Below, piece after piece: positions 18,626 through 26,831 of a stretch of DNA of 64,000 nt; position 1 is the stretch's first letter, and every line of letters begins with the position of its first letter. This DNA is from an uncultured Senegalimassilia sp. (lineage in GTDB: Bacteria; Actinomycetota; Coriobacteriia; Coriobacteriales; Eggerthellaceae): NCBI RefSeq assembly GCF_934630535.1, contig NZ_CAKTVU010000003.1:1-64000 (forward strand), read 5' to 3'. The notes under the pieces were generated by a model, which saw only the letters and a program-made list of their open reading frames with translations, searched no databases and was not told the DNA's origin. The position numbers and the translations under genes were made by a program.

Positions 18626-19525
18626 ATGAGTCCAAGCATCGATCAGCTTGATCGTTTTGTCAGGTCGGCTCGCGCGGGTTCCTACAGCGCCGCTGCGCAG
18701 GAGCTGTACGTTACCCCGCAAACCGTTTCGAAATCCGTCCATGATATGGAGCACAAGCTCAACATCGTGCTGTTCGAGCCAACGGGGCGCCGCCTGCGCC
18801 CCACCGCTCGCGGCGCGCAGGTGCTCCATCGCGCCTCAGAGGTTCTTGAGGGGATGGACGATATCCGGCGCATCTGCGGCGACGGTGCGCAGTCGAATAC
18901 GGCGGGGGTTTCCCGATTGCGCGTCGCGGTGGCCAGCTCGCCTTTGCGCGGCAGCGTGCTGCTCGAGCGCGACTTTCGGGGTTTCCGGCGCCGTTGCCCG
19001 CACGTTGCGCTTGACGTGTCGTTTCTTTCCAGCGGCTCGTGCTTGTCGGAGCTGGAATCCGGCACGGTGGACGCGGCGGTGGTGGCGGGGCGTCCGGGGG
19101 CCGAGGGGCTTGTGTCGGAGCGCGTGGGTGCGGTCGAGTTGCGGCTGTTGGTGTCGCGCGGGCACGCGTTCGCCTCGCGCAAGGCGCTTGTCCTTGCCGA
19201 CCTGGAAGGCGCTTTGCTCGCCGAGCCGTATGACTCAAACTTCCTTAAGGCGACGGTGCTCGAGCTGCTCTCCCGACGCGGCGTGTGCCCGCGCTGGGCA
19301 TCGTTGGAGATGTCGGCGGCGCGGCATCGCGGCTTTCTGCATGAGGAGGAAGGGACGGTGCTCGTCGTGTCCGATGCCCGCTATCCCGAGCAGTTCCCGG
19401 ATGTGGAGGTGGTGCCGTTCACGGAAGGGGAGGGCATGGAGTTGCCGACATATCTTGTGTGGCGACGGGAGGCGGATGCCGCCCGGATGGCCGCTTTAGC
19501 GGGATTTCTGCGCTGCTCGAGATGA
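18626..19525 (+). CDS. LysR-family transcriptional regulator
   Basis: A 299-residue LysR-type regulator. The N-terminal winged helix-turn-helix is clear: LDRFVRSARAGSYSAAAQEL, TPQTVSKSVHDMEHKLNIVLFE, then RRLRPTARGAQVL. A periplasmic-binding-protein-like effector domain follows from about residue 92 (SRLRVAVASSPLRG onward). The ATG at 18626 follows GAGGGGG. It is flanked by terminators on both sides, so it is monocistronic. The target is unknown. LysR proteins often regulate a neighbour, but the flanking genes are co-directional and separate, so no target can be read from the context. Confidence 0.9.
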   Translation: MSPSIDQLDRFVRSARAGSYSAAAQELYVTPQTVSKSVHDMEHKLNIVLFEPTGRRLRPTARGAQVLHRASEVLEGMDDIRRICGDGAQSNTAGVSRLRVAVASSPLRGSVLLERDFRGFRRRCPHVALDVSFLSSGSCLSELESGTVDAAVVAGRPGAEGLVSERVGAVELRLLVSRGHAFASRKALVLADLEGALLAEPYDSNFLKATVLELLSRRGVCPRWASLEMSAARHRGFLHEEEGTVLVVSDARYPEQFPDVEVVPFTEGEGMELPTYLVWRREADAARMAALAGFLRCSR

Positions 19526-19527
19526 CG

Positions 19528-19576
19528 GCCCAGGGCGATAACGCGCTTATCGAGCGCGCTCGCCCTGGGCATTTTT
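19528..19576 (+). terminator. Terminator after lysR gene
   Basis: Stem GCCCAGGGCGA / TCGCCCTGGGC with inner palindromic loop, followed by ATTTTT. It begins three bases after the stop. Confidence 0.88.
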
Positions 19577-19587
19577 CGCGCCTTCCG

Positions 19588-19634
19588 GGGGCATGCGCCG
19601 CGATGCGACCGAGCGGTCTCGCGGCGCATGCCCC
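19588..19634. repeat. Long inverted repeat between lysR gene and ccmE
   Basis: Perfect 16-bp arms (19588-19603 and 19619-19634, GGGGCATGCGCCGCGA and its complement) plus an inner 4-bp stem GACC/GGTC. No T-tract follows, so it is not a standard terminator. It sits right after one, upstream of the ccm operon. Confidence 0.8.
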
Positions 19635-19758
19635 GATCGCGATGCCTTTACTTTTCTGGAGGCCATCATGTCGGTAAACGGTCGATAGTGCCGATTGTTC
19701 GGGTAAATTCAGCGGTTTAACGAGCAAATTACACTATCTGGGTGATGGAATACCCTCG

Positions 19759-19786
19759 TTGTTTTCGATATGGTTACCGTTAGAAA
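19759..19786 (+). promoter_or_regulatory. Candidate promoter of the ccm operon
   Basis: TTGTTT, 16-bp spacer, TAGAAA, ending 35 bp upstream of the GTG of ccmE. This is a moderate match only. Confidence 0.35.
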
Positions 19787-19821
19787 GCAAGGGATAAACG
19801 CTTAAGGAATAGGGAGGGCCT

Positions 19822-20487
19822 GTGAATACGAGGACTAAGCGTCGCATGATGGCGGTAACCGGCATCATCGTCATCGTGCTGGTCGTGATCTTGGCCGTCG
19901 TCGGCGGTTCCGGTGCTGCGAAGTCCGCCACCGTCGCCGATGCCGTTGCGGGCAAGTATGTAGATCAGAAGATCCAAGTGACGGGCAATGTGGTGGAGAA
20001 CTCCTACGCCACGAACGGCAATGTGCTCACGTTCGCCATCTACGATAAGGACGGAAACCCCGGCGATCAGCTTGAGGTCCGCTACGAGGGGGGCGTGTCG
20101 GCCACGTTCGGCAACGACGTGACCGCCATCTGCACGGGCAAGATCGCCGACGACGGTGTGCTGCATGCCACCGAGCTGGTGACGAAATGCCCCTCGAAGT
20201 ACGAGAACGCCTCGAGCGCGTTGAGCGTCTCCCGTCTGCTCGAGTACGGCGACCAGGTCATCGACAAACCGGTGAAGGTTTCCGGCACCGTGCAAGCGGG
20301 TTCCCTCAAGGCCGCCGGCGTGGGCGATCGCTTCGTGCTGGCAGATCCCGATTCCGGCAAGACGCTGCCCGTCGCGTTCGACGGCGCGCTGTCCGACGAG
20401 GTCGCGGAAGGCAGCTCGCTCGTGGTCACCGGCAGCCTGTCCGCCGAGGGCAAGTTCACGGCCACCGATGTGGCGCTCGAGGGTTAG
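19822..20487 (+). CDS. ccmE: CcmE-type heme chaperone, Cys variant with two OB domains
   Basis: Periplasmic heme chaperone of System I cytochrome c maturation, membrane-anchored by one N-terminal helix (about residues 10-30). In classical CcmE the His of HxxxY binds heme covalently. Here the motif is CPSKY, with Cys123 and Tyr127, the CxxxY form known from Ccm systems without CcmG/CcmH. At 221 residues it is longer than the usual ~150-160. Residues ~135-221 form a second OB-like unit (PVKVSGTV...LPVAF...LVVTGSL...FTATDV) that mirrors the first (KIQVTGNV...LEVRY...AICTGKI...LHATEL). GTG start after AGGGAGGGCCT. First gene of the ccm operon. Confidence 0.85.
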   Translation: MNTRTKRRMMAVTGIIVIVLVVILAVVGGSGAAKSATVADAVAGKYVDQKIQVTGNVVENSYATNGNVLTFAIYDKDGNPGDQLEVRYEGGVSATFGNDVTAICTGKIADDGVLHATELVTKCPSKYENASSALSVSRLLEYGDQVIDKPVKVSGTVQAGSLKAAGVGDRFVLADPDSGKTLPVAFDGALSDEVAEGSSLVVTGSLSAEGKFTATDVALEG

Positions 20488-20502
20488 GAAGAGGTTTCAC
20501 GT

Positions 20503-22707
20503 ATGTCGACTATCGGCCTTATGGGCCTGCTGGTGGCGTTCGCCGGCGTGGCCGTATCGGTGCTGTGCCTGCTGGTGGGCGCGATCTTGGGGCGCAAGGG
20601 GGACAGCTCGCTTGGCGAGACCCTGACATGGGGCGGGCATATCGCCTCCATCCTGACCACGGTTGCGCTTACCGTATGCTGCGGCATCCTGGTGTACTGC
20701 TTCTTCGCGGGCGACTACTCCATCGAGTACGTGCTCAAACAGCATAGCAACGCTGAAGGCGCGCTTGGCTGGCTGTTCAAGCTGTCCGGCCTGTGGGCCG
20801 GCCGCGAGGGCTCGCTGCTGTTCTGGGCGTGGCTTATCAGCGTGTTCAACTCCGTGGTGGCCATCCGCGATCTGAAAAGCCCGCGCAAGCTGGATTCCAT
20901 GGCGCTTATGGTTTCGCAGCTGGTGCTGGCGGCGTTCGTGGGCGTGCTGCTGTTCAGCGAGAGCAACATGCCGTTCACGGTCACGCCGCAGAAGTACTAC
21001 AACGCCGACGGCACGCTGACCAATGCGGCCAGCATGCTGGGCATGAATTCCCTGCTCGAGCATTGGGCCATGGCCATCCATCCGCCTACCTTGTTTGTGG
21101 GTTATGCGGGCCTGACCATCCCGTTCGCCTATGCCATCGCCGCGCTCATCGTGAACGACCCGTCCAGGGAATGGGTGGTGCGCAGCCAGCGTTACGCCCT
21201 GTTCTCGTGGCTGTTCCTGGGTATCGGCATCGGCCTTGGCGCCGTGTGGGCCTACGTGGTGCTCGGCTGGGGCGGCTATTGGGGCTGGGATGCCGTGGAA
21301 AACGCCAGCCTGCTGTCGTGGCTGGTGGGTGTGGCTCTCATTCACAGCTTCACCGTGTACCGCCAGCGCGGCGCGTTCAAGCGCTGGAGCGTCATGTGCG
21401 CCTGCATCACGTTCGCGTTCGTCATCGTGGGCACGTTCATCTCCCGCTCGGGGTTGGTGCAGTCCGTGCACGCATTCGAGGGCGATCCGGTGTCGCTTGT
21501 GCTGTTCGGCGCGCTCATCGTCGTGGCGCTGTTGGCCGGCATCGTGGGCTTGGCCGTTCGCTGGAAGAGCTTCGGCCCGGCGGCCGACGGTTCCGACGAG
21601 GTGGAGAACCTGCTGTCCAAGGAGGGCGCGTACTACTTCAACAACGTCATCATGGTGGTGTTCGCCACGCTGCTGGCGTACCTGACCGTGTCCTCGGCCC
21701 TGCCTGAGTTCCTGCCGTTCGGCGGCCAGACCGTGTCCTCGGGCACGTTCAACGCCATCGCCCGTCCGCTGGGCGTGGTCTACCTGGCCATCTTGGCGGT
21801 GTGCCCGCTGCTGGCCTGGGGCAAGACGCTGCGCTCGAAGTTCCTGAAGCAGGCGCGTATCCCCGCTATCTGCGCGTTGGTCCTGTTCGTGGTGTTGGCG
21901 GTGTACTGGGCCACGTACTTGGTGCCGAGCTACAACGCCATCATCGTGGCAGGCGGCACCGCCGCCGAGGAGCTGGCAAGCGACGGCCCTGCTTGGTACT
22001 ACAACGGCCTGGCGCTCGTGGGCTTCTTCGTGGCGAGCATGCTGCTGTTCAACTCGCTGTTCATGTTGGGTCGCATCGTGCGCTCGTACAAGGAGTCTCA
22101 TAGCTGCGGCGCCGTGGCGGCGTTCGGCGGGTGCCTGCGCAACCGCCCCGCAAGCTTCGGCGGCTTCCTGTCGCACGCGGCCATGGCCGTGATCTTGGTG
22201 GGCCTGATCGGTTCGTCGATGTACGTGACGGAGAAGGTCGCCTACATCGGCTACGACGAAACCTCCGATACCGCTTCCGAGACCTTCCACATCAAGGATT
22301 ACACGCTTGAGTACGTGTCCAATTCCGTGACCGAGGTCAACGGCGGCGACGACATCATGTACACCGTGAACTACGATGCCTACAAGGACGGCGCTTTCAT
22401 CGGCCAGGTCAGCCCCAGCGTGCAGCTGGCGCAGAAGACCCAGCAGCAGAAGCTGGTCGCAAGCGTCATCTCGCTGCCCACCGAGGATCTGTTCGTGGTG
22501 TACCGCGGCGTGAACAACGACGGCGCGTTCTCCATGGATGTGCGGGTCAATCCGCTGATCTCGCTGGTGTGGGCGGGCTTCGGGCTGCTCATGGTCGGCG
22601 TGTGCGTGGCCACGGTGGGCCGCAGGCGTGCCAGCCGCAAGCTCACCGACGCGCAGCGCGCCGCAGCCGATGCGGCATCCGATGAGTCGGCGGAGGAGGC
22701 GCGATAG
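20503..22707 (+). CDS. ccmF: Cytochrome c maturation heme lyase CcmF
   Basis: Integral membrane subunit that moves heme from CcmE to apocytochrome c. The 734 residues contain many membrane helices. The WWD heme-handling motif is seen as WGGYWGWDAVENASLLSWL, with conserved His regions HPPTLFVGY before it and LIHSFTVYRQR after it, and FLSHAAMAVILVG further on. A C-terminal extracytoplasmic domain precedes the last helix. The ATG lies 15 bp after ccmE, which supports co-transcription. No CcmH or CcmG partner is encoded in the cluster, so apocytochrome delivery must use other proteins or none. Confidence 0.95.
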   Translation: MSTIGLMGLLVAFAGVAVSVLCLLVGAILGRKGDSSLGETLTWGGHIASILTTVALTVCCGILVYCFFAGDYSIEYVLKQHSNAEGALGWLFKLSGLWAGREGSLLFWAWLISVFNSVVAIRDLKSPRKLDSMALMVSQLVLAAFVGVLLFSESNMPFTVTPQKYYNADGTLTNAASMLGMNSLLEHWAMAIHPPTLFVGYAGLTIPFAYAIAALIVNDPSREWVVRSQRYALFSWLFLGIGIGLGAVWAYVVLGWGGYWGWDAVENASLLSWLVGVALIHSFTVYRQRGAFKRWSVMCACITFAFVIVGTFISRSGLVQSVHAFEGDPVSLVLFGALIVVALLAGIVGLAVRWKSFGPAADGSDEVENLLSKEGAYYFNNVIMVVFATLLAYLTVSSALPEFLPFGGQTVSSGTFNAIARPLGVVYLAILAVCPLLAWGKTLRSKFLKQARIPAICALVLFVVLAVYWATYLVPSYNAIIVAGGTAAEELASDGPAWYYNGLALVGFFVASMLLFNSLFMLGRIVRSYKESHSCGAVAAFGGCLRNRPASFGGFLSHAAMAVILVGLIGSSMYVTEKVAYIGYDETSDTASETFHIKDYTLEYVSNSVTEVNGGDDIMYTVNYDAYKDGAFIGQVSPSVQLAQKTQQQKLVASVISLPTEDLFVVYRGVNNDGAFSMDVRVNPLISLVWAGFGLLMVGVCVATVGRRRASRKLTDAQRAAADAASDESAEEAR

Positions 22708-22754
22708 GCGCCTGCAACCGGCGCCGCCGCTCGCACGGCGATCGCGTTTTGCGT

Positions 22755-22780
22755 TAGACTGACGTGCGAATGCTCGCACG
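22755..22780 (+). promoter_or_regulatory. Possible internal promoter with 5' hairpin before ccmA
   Basis: TAGACT (22755-22760) could be a -10 box. Right after it, CGTGCGA-ATGC-TCGCACG (22763-22780) forms a perfect 7-bp hairpin that would sit at the 5' end of such a transcript. No clear -35 is seen. Confidence 0.3.
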
Positions 22781-22809
22781 CATCCAAGATGCAGGGGAAG
22801 GGGGGGCCG

Positions 22810-23529
22810 ATGGAGGAAACGGCTGCCATCAAGACAAGGAAGCTGTCGAAGGTGTTCGGCACGCGCAAGGCGGTGGACAAGGTGTCCATCGAGGTTCCGC
22901 AGGGGGCGTTCCTTTCCATATTCGGACCCAACGGCGCCGGCAAGACCACTCTGTTGCGCATGTTGTCCACGTTGACGCGTCCCACGGACGGCTCGGCAAG
23001 CCTTATGGGCATCGACCTGCGGGAAGAGCCCGAAGCGGTCCGCGGGCGCATCGGGCTGATCTCGCATAACGCCATGCTCTACCCCGACCTTACCGCCGAG
23101 CAGAACCTGCTTCTGTATGCGAGGCTCTACGGTTTGGCCGACCCCGAAGCGCGTGTGATGGAGCTGCTCGAAGCCGTCGAGCTGAAGCATCGCAGGCTTG
23201 ACGTGGTGCGCACGTTCTCGCGCGGCATGACGCAGCGCCTGTCCATCGCCCGCGCCCTTGTCCACGACCCCGATGTGGTGTTTTTGGACGAGCCGTATTC
23301 GGGCCTCGACCCGCATGCCGTGGATATCTTCGATCAGCTGATCGAAGGGCAGCGCGCGGGCCGAACCTTCGTTATGGTGAGCCATGACCTGCGCAAAGGC
23401 TTCGACATGTGCACGCATGCGCTGGTGTTGGCACGTGGTCGCGTGGTGACGTTCGGGGCGAAGGACCAGCTTGATTTTGACGAGTTCTCCGAGCTGTATC
23501 GCTCCACGGTGGGAATGGGGGTGTCGTAA
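22810..23529 (+). CDS. ccmA: Heme ABC exporter ATPase CcmA
   Basis: ATPase of the CcmAB(C) complex that releases holo-CcmE. Walker A is FGPNGAGKTTLLRML, the signature is TFSRGMTQRLSIARAL, Walker B is VVFLDEPYSGLDP, and the H-loop is MVSHDL. The length of 239 residues is as expected. I chose ATG 22810 because GGGAAGGGGGG lies just upstream; an ATG at 22789 in frame is less likely. The stop is directly followed by the ccmB ATG (zero spacing). Confidence 0.93.
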   Translation: MEETAAIKTRKLSKVFGTRKAVDKVSIEVPQGAFLSIFGPNGAGKTTLLRMLSTLTRPTDGSASLMGIDLREEPEAVRGRIGLISHNAMLYPDLTAEQNLLLYARLYGLADPEARVMELLEAVELKHRRLDVVRTFSRGMTQRLSIARALVHDPDVVFLDEPYSGLDPHAVDIFDQLIEGQRAGRTFVMVSHDLRKGFDMCTHALVLARGRVVTFGAKDQLDFDEFSELYRSTVGMGVS

Positions 23530-24288
23530 ATGGCGCGCAAGCAAAGCGCGGGCGCCGATCGGGCGCGCGCCGGCCGGGTGGCGTTGAGCGTGCCCAGCAC
23601 GTTCGCCCAGTATAAAACCCTGCTTACCAAGGATCTGCAACAGGAGTTCCGCACCAAGGAGATGCTCACGTCCATGGGCATTTACGCCCTGCTCGTGCTC
23701 ATCGTGTACGGCGCGGCGCTCGGGCAGACGGCGCAGGCGACCGATGTGCTGCAGCTTTCCGGCGGGCTTCTGTGGGCGCTCATCGTGTTCACGTCGCTGC
23801 TGGGATTGAACCGTTCGTTCAACCACGAGAAGGAGCAGGGCTGCATGGAGGGCATCCTGCTCGTGCCCATGGACCGCAGCGTGATCTTTCTGGCGAAGGC
23901 CACGTCGAATCTGCTGTTCTTGCTGGTGGTCGAGGTGATCGCCGTGCCGCTGTTCTGGTTCTTCTTCCTGACCACCGCCCAGCCCGGCCCCGATTTCATG
24001 CTCATGGCGGTGCCGCTTGCGGTGGGCACCATAGGCGTGGCGGGTGTCGGCACGCTACTGTCCACCATCACCGTGAACACGCGCGGCAAGGACGTCATGC
24101 TCGCCGTGCTGTTCGTGCCGCTGATCTTCCCGCTGCTCTACGCATGCGCGTCGGCGACCACCGCCGTGGTGGTGGGTGCCGAGGGGTATCTCGACGTGTT
24201 CACGCAGTCGATGGCGCTTGCCGGCGGCTACGACGTCATCATGCTGCTGGTCAGCTGGGTTCTGTACGATTTCGTTATCTCCGCATAG
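23530..24288 (+). CDS. ccmB: Heme exporter membrane subunit CcmB
   Basis: Six-helix ABC-2-type membrane partner of CcmA, 252 residues. The family core is visible in TLLTKDLQQEFRTKEMLTSM, LNRSFNHEKEQGCMEGILLV and the GTIGVAGVGTLLSTITVNTR region. The N-terminus has about 30 extra basic residues before the conserved part. It starts immediately after the ccmA stop, so translation is probably coupled. Confidence 0.93.
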   Translation: MARKQSAGADRARAGRVALSVPSTFAQYKTLLTKDLQQEFRTKEMLTSMGIYALLVLIVYGAALGQTAQATDVLQLSGGLLWALIVFTSLLGLNRSFNHEKEQGCMEGILLVPMDRSVIFLAKATSNLLFLLVVEVIAVPLFWFFFLTTAQPGPDFMLMAVPLAVGTIGVAGVGTLLSTITVNTRGKDVMLAVLFVPLIFPLLYACASATTAVVVGAEGYLDVFTQSMALAGGYDVIMLLVSWVLYDFVISA

Positions 24289-24324
24289 CTTTTGACCTGC
24301 GATCCTCATAAGGAAAGGAAACCA

Positions 24325-25101
24325 ATGACGAACAAACCGGTGAAGCTGCCCGAGGCGGGGCAGTGGCCCGACAAGGTGGCGCCGTGGGCGCTGCTGGCGG
24401 GCATCGTGCTCTCCACGCTGGGCTTTCTCATGGCGTTTCTGTACGCCGGGCCCGTTAACGGAGCCGCCGTCGACGGCGTGGAGCTGATCGGCGGGCAGAT
24501 GGTGGCCAACAAGCTGCTGCTGTCCCAGAAGATCTTCTACTTCCATATGCCGGTGGCGCTGGTGTCGTTCTGCGCGCTGGCGTTCGCGTGCTATTACTCC
24601 GTGCGCTTCCTGGCCACCAAAAACCAGCGCTTCGACACGTGCGCGAAGGTGTGCATGGAGATCTCGCTCGTGTTCGTCATCTGCACCATGATCACGGGCG
24701 ACCTGTGGGAGCGCTTCGAGTGGGGCGTGTGGTGGACGTGGGAGCCGCGCCTGACCACCTACCTGATCCTCATGCTCATCGTCATCGCGTACTTCGTGCT
24801 GCGCAACGCCATCGACGAGCCGGAGCGCCGCGGCGTGTACGCCGCCGTCATCGGCATCATCGCCATGGTGGATGTGCCCATCTGCTTCATGATCACGCGC
24901 CTCATCCCCTCGGGCGTGCATCCCGTGGTGCTGCGCGAGGGCGGCATGTCCGGCGACATGGGCATGACCGTGGCCGTGTGCTTGGTGGGCCTTATGCTCG
25001 TCGGGTTCGCGCTGTATCGTTTCCGTTTCCGCCAAGTTCGTTTGCAGGAGCGCCTGCAGGCCCTCAAAGACGAGGTGGAGGTTTTGGAGGAGCAGCGCTA
25101 G
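24325..25101 (+). CDS. ccmC: Heme trafficking protein CcmC
   Basis: Six-helix membrane protein that loads heme onto CcmE. The WWD motif is seen as WGVWWTWEPRLTTYLILM, with the flanking heme-ligand His residues in KIFYFHMPVAL and SGVHPVVLR. The length of 258 residues is normal, and the C-terminus ends in a short coiled coil (LQERLQALKDEVEVLEEQR). ATG 24325 follows AAGGAAAGGAAACCA. It is the fifth gene of the operon. Confidence 0.95.
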   Translation: MTNKPVKLPEAGQWPDKVAPWALLAGIVLSTLGFLMAFLYAGPVNGAAVDGVELIGGQMVANKLLLSQKIFYFHMPVALVSFCALAFACYYSVRFLATKNQRFDTCAKVCMEISLVFVICTMITGDLWERFEWGVWWTWEPRLTTYLILMLIVIAYFVLRNAIDEPERRGVYAAVIGIIAMVDVPICFMITRLIPSGVHPVVLREGGMSGDMGMTVAVCLVGLMLVGFALYRFRFRQVRLQERLQALKDEVEVLEEQR

Positions 25102-25176
25102 GCGAAAGCTGCGCGAGTCCCGTTTCCCGTTAGCAAACGTTCGCGCCCCAAGGGCGCTTGATCGAAGGAGCATCCC

Positions 25177-25362
25177 ATGAATCCCGTTCTTGCCGACATT
25201 TACAGCACCGTCATCCCTTCCATGCCGTTCATCATCGCGGCCTACGCGCTCATGTGGGCCTTGCTGCTCATCTACGTGTTCGTGTGCGTGAGCGGCCTGA
25301 AGAAGACCGAGAAGCAGATCGCCGTGCTTGAAGAGGCTGTGGCGGAACTGAAGGCCGAATAG
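25177..25362 (+). CDS. ccmD: CcmD-like single-helix membrane protein
   Basis: A 61-residue protein with one transmembrane helix (about residues 17-41) followed by a charged cytoplasmic coiled-coil tail (KKTEKQIAVLEEAVAELKAE). This is the size and topology of CcmD, which stabilises release of holo-CcmE from CcmABC. CcmD proteins are poorly conserved, so the call rests on size, topology and position directly after ccmC. A good ribosome site (CGAAGGAGC) precedes it. The 75-bp gap to ccmC holds no other feature. Confidence 0.7.
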   Translation: MNPVLADIYSTVIPSMPFIIAAYALMWALLLIYVFVCVSGLKKTEKQIAVLEEAVAELKAE

Positions 25363-25393
25363 CCTGCGTGCTACAATTGCCGAAGCGAATCGA

Positions 25394-25420
25394 CGAAACG
25401 CCGCACCTCGCGGCGTTTCG
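25394..25420 (+). terminator. Hairpin after the ccm operon
   Basis: Eleven-bp perfect stem CGAAACGCCGC / GCGGCGTTTCG with a 5-base loop, but a poor T-tract (CGTCTATT). It is the likely end of the ccm transcript. Confidence 0.55.
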
Positions 25421-25452
25421 CGTCTATTCCCCCGAAGAAAGGTAAACCTTAT

Positions 25453-26274
25453 ATGAAGGCTATCATCCCCGCCGCCGGCCTCGGCTCGCGCTTCCTGCCG
25501 GCTACGAAGGCCCAGCCCAAGGAAATGCTTCTCGTCGTGGACCGTCCCGTCATCCAGTACATCGTGGAAGAGGGCCTGGCATCGGCCGCCGACGAGGTGG
25601 TTATCGTGAACAGCCGCGAGAAGAAGTCCATCGAGGAGCACTTCTCGCCGAACCCCGAGCTGGTGTCCATGCTGCGCGAGCGCGGCAAGGACAAGTACGC
25701 CGACGCCGTCGAGCATGCCGGCAACCTCAACGTCAGCTACGTGTACCAGGACGAGCCGCTGGGCCTGGGCCACGCCGTGCACTGCGCCGCCGAGAAGACG
25801 GGCGACGAGCCGTTCTACGTGCTGCTGGGCGACGTCCTGGTCCCCGACAACAACATGCTGCCCGCCATGCAGAAGGTCTCCGACGAGCATAACGGCGCTT
25901 CGGTCATCGCCGTCATGCCCGTGCCCGACGATCAGGTGGACCGCTTCGGCGTCATCGCCGGCTCCGCCATCTCCGATAACGTGTGGAAGATCGACAGCCT
26001 GGTGGAGAAGCCCGCGCTCGAGGATGCCCCCTCCAACCTGGCCGTGTTCGGCCGCTACCTGCTGTCCGCGCGCGTGATGGAGCTTTTGGCCGAGGCGAAG
26101 CCCACCGTCGGCGGCGAGATCCAGCTGACCGATGCGCTGGACGCGGTGCTCAAGGAAGAGGAGATGTACGCGCTTATCATCGATCCGCAGGACGGTTTCG
26201 ACACCGGCACCGTGGAAAGCTGGCTGGAGACGAACAACGTTCTCTACGAGCGCAAGTACGGCAAGAAGGCGTAA
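25453..26274 (+). CDS. galU: UTP--glucose-1-phosphate uridylyltransferase
   Basis: Makes UDP-glucose from glucose-1-phosphate and UTP, for glycan and cell-envelope synthesis. The 273 residues open with the nucleotidyltransferase signature IIPAAGLGSRFLPATKAQPK. Later motifs are QDEPLGLGHAV, LLGDVLVPDN, VEKPALEDAPSNLAVFGRYL, GGEIQLTDAL and DGFDTGTVESWL. The ATG follows GAAAGGTAAACCTTAT. It is monocistronic, with a strong terminator after it. Confidence 0.95.
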   Translation: MKAIIPAAGLGSRFLPATKAQPKEMLLVVDRPVIQYIVEEGLASAADEVVIVNSREKKSIEEHFSPNPELVSMLRERGKDKYADAVEHAGNLNVSYVYQDEPLGLGHAVHCAAEKTGDEPFYVLLGDVLVPDNNMLPAMQKVSDEHNGASVIAVMPVPDDQVDRFGVIAGSAISDNVWKIDSLVEKPALEDAPSNLAVFGRYLLSARVMELLAEAKPTVGGEIQLTDALDAVLKEEEMYALIIDPQDGFDTGTVESWLETNNVLYERKYGKKA

Positions 26275-26304
26275 AGGTCTTCGGCGAATACCTGCGACGG
26301 TTTG

Positions 26305-26340
26305 GCCGCTCGGTGATGCACCGGGCGGCTTTTTCGTTTT
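26305..26340 (+). terminator. Terminator of galU
   Basis: Stem GCCGCTCGGTG / CACCGGGCGGC around ATG, followed by TTTTTCGTTTT. Confidence 0.9.
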
Positions 26341-26387
26341 AAAGAGGCGTGCGGTGAGCCGTTGCGGGGTTGTGCGGATGACTGCCC

Positions 26388-26532
26388 GATAAAAGGAGCG
26401 GGCCCGGCAAGAAGGGGAACTTGCCAGGCCCATTAAGGAGGGGATATACGGTGCCGGTTCGTTGACACCGAACAACTGCTTTTAAGGAGAAAGCAGAGCG
26501 AAGGAGGAAGGAGGGGAACCTCTCCGTTCGCT
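26388..26532 (-). ncRNA. C-rich small RNA candidate 1 (about 145 nt)
   Basis: Not protein-coding. Read on the minus strand, a -10 box TATACT (plus 26540-26545) leads into a transcript with several anti-Shine-Dalgarno stretches: CCCCTCCTTCCTCCTT near the 5' end, CTCCTTA presented in a hairpin loop (arms 26476-26482 and 26490-26496), CCCCTCCTTAAT in a linker, and TTCCCCTT in the loop of the terminal hairpin. That hairpin (26400-26411 / 26420-26431, GGGCCTGGCAAG) is followed by CTCCTTTTATC, a fair intrinsic terminator. C-rich loops of this kind are used by several Gram-positive small RNAs, and by the actinobacterial 6C RNA, to pair with ribosome sites. I infer a trans-acting regulator; targets are unknown. 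Confidence 0.6.
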
Positions 26533-26539
26533 GATAAGC

Positions 26540-26572
26540 AGTATAACCGTCGACGTTGAAGGCGTTATGTCA
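26540..26572 (-). promoter_or_regulatory. Promoter of small RNA candidate 1
   Basis: Read on the minus strand: TGACA (26568-26572), 22 bp, TATACT (26540-26545). The same layout precedes candidate 2. No standard -35 is found at 17 bp, so an activator or a different sigma factor may be involved. Confidence 0.5.
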
Positions 26573-26831
26573 GCGTCTTGCGCATTTTGTGAAGAAAATT
26601 GCCCCGTTTTCGCTTTTACAGACCTTTCGGAGTCGGGTAGCGACCTCGAAAAAGTGGACATATATTGCAATCTGTCCGGTAAATCGGGTCCGATATTTCG
26701 CGCATCGGGCCTATGGCGTATCCCGATCGTAGCGCGGTCGTACGCTTGTAGGAGGATTTGCGCGTTACTGTGGAGTTGTTTGCCGGGCAGTCCGCTTCCG
26801 GTCGGGATGCGTGCTTTGGTGCATTCAGCTT

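Noticed and set aside
20497..23826. 1109-codon open frame on the minus strand opposite the ccm genes
   Set aside because: It is the antisense shadow of ccmF/ccmA, which have full family motifs. The translation is His/Arg/Gln-rich low-complexity sequence typical of GC-rich antisense frames. The same reasoning removes long minus frames at 24055-26475, 38303-40504, 41619-43898 and 60885-62549.
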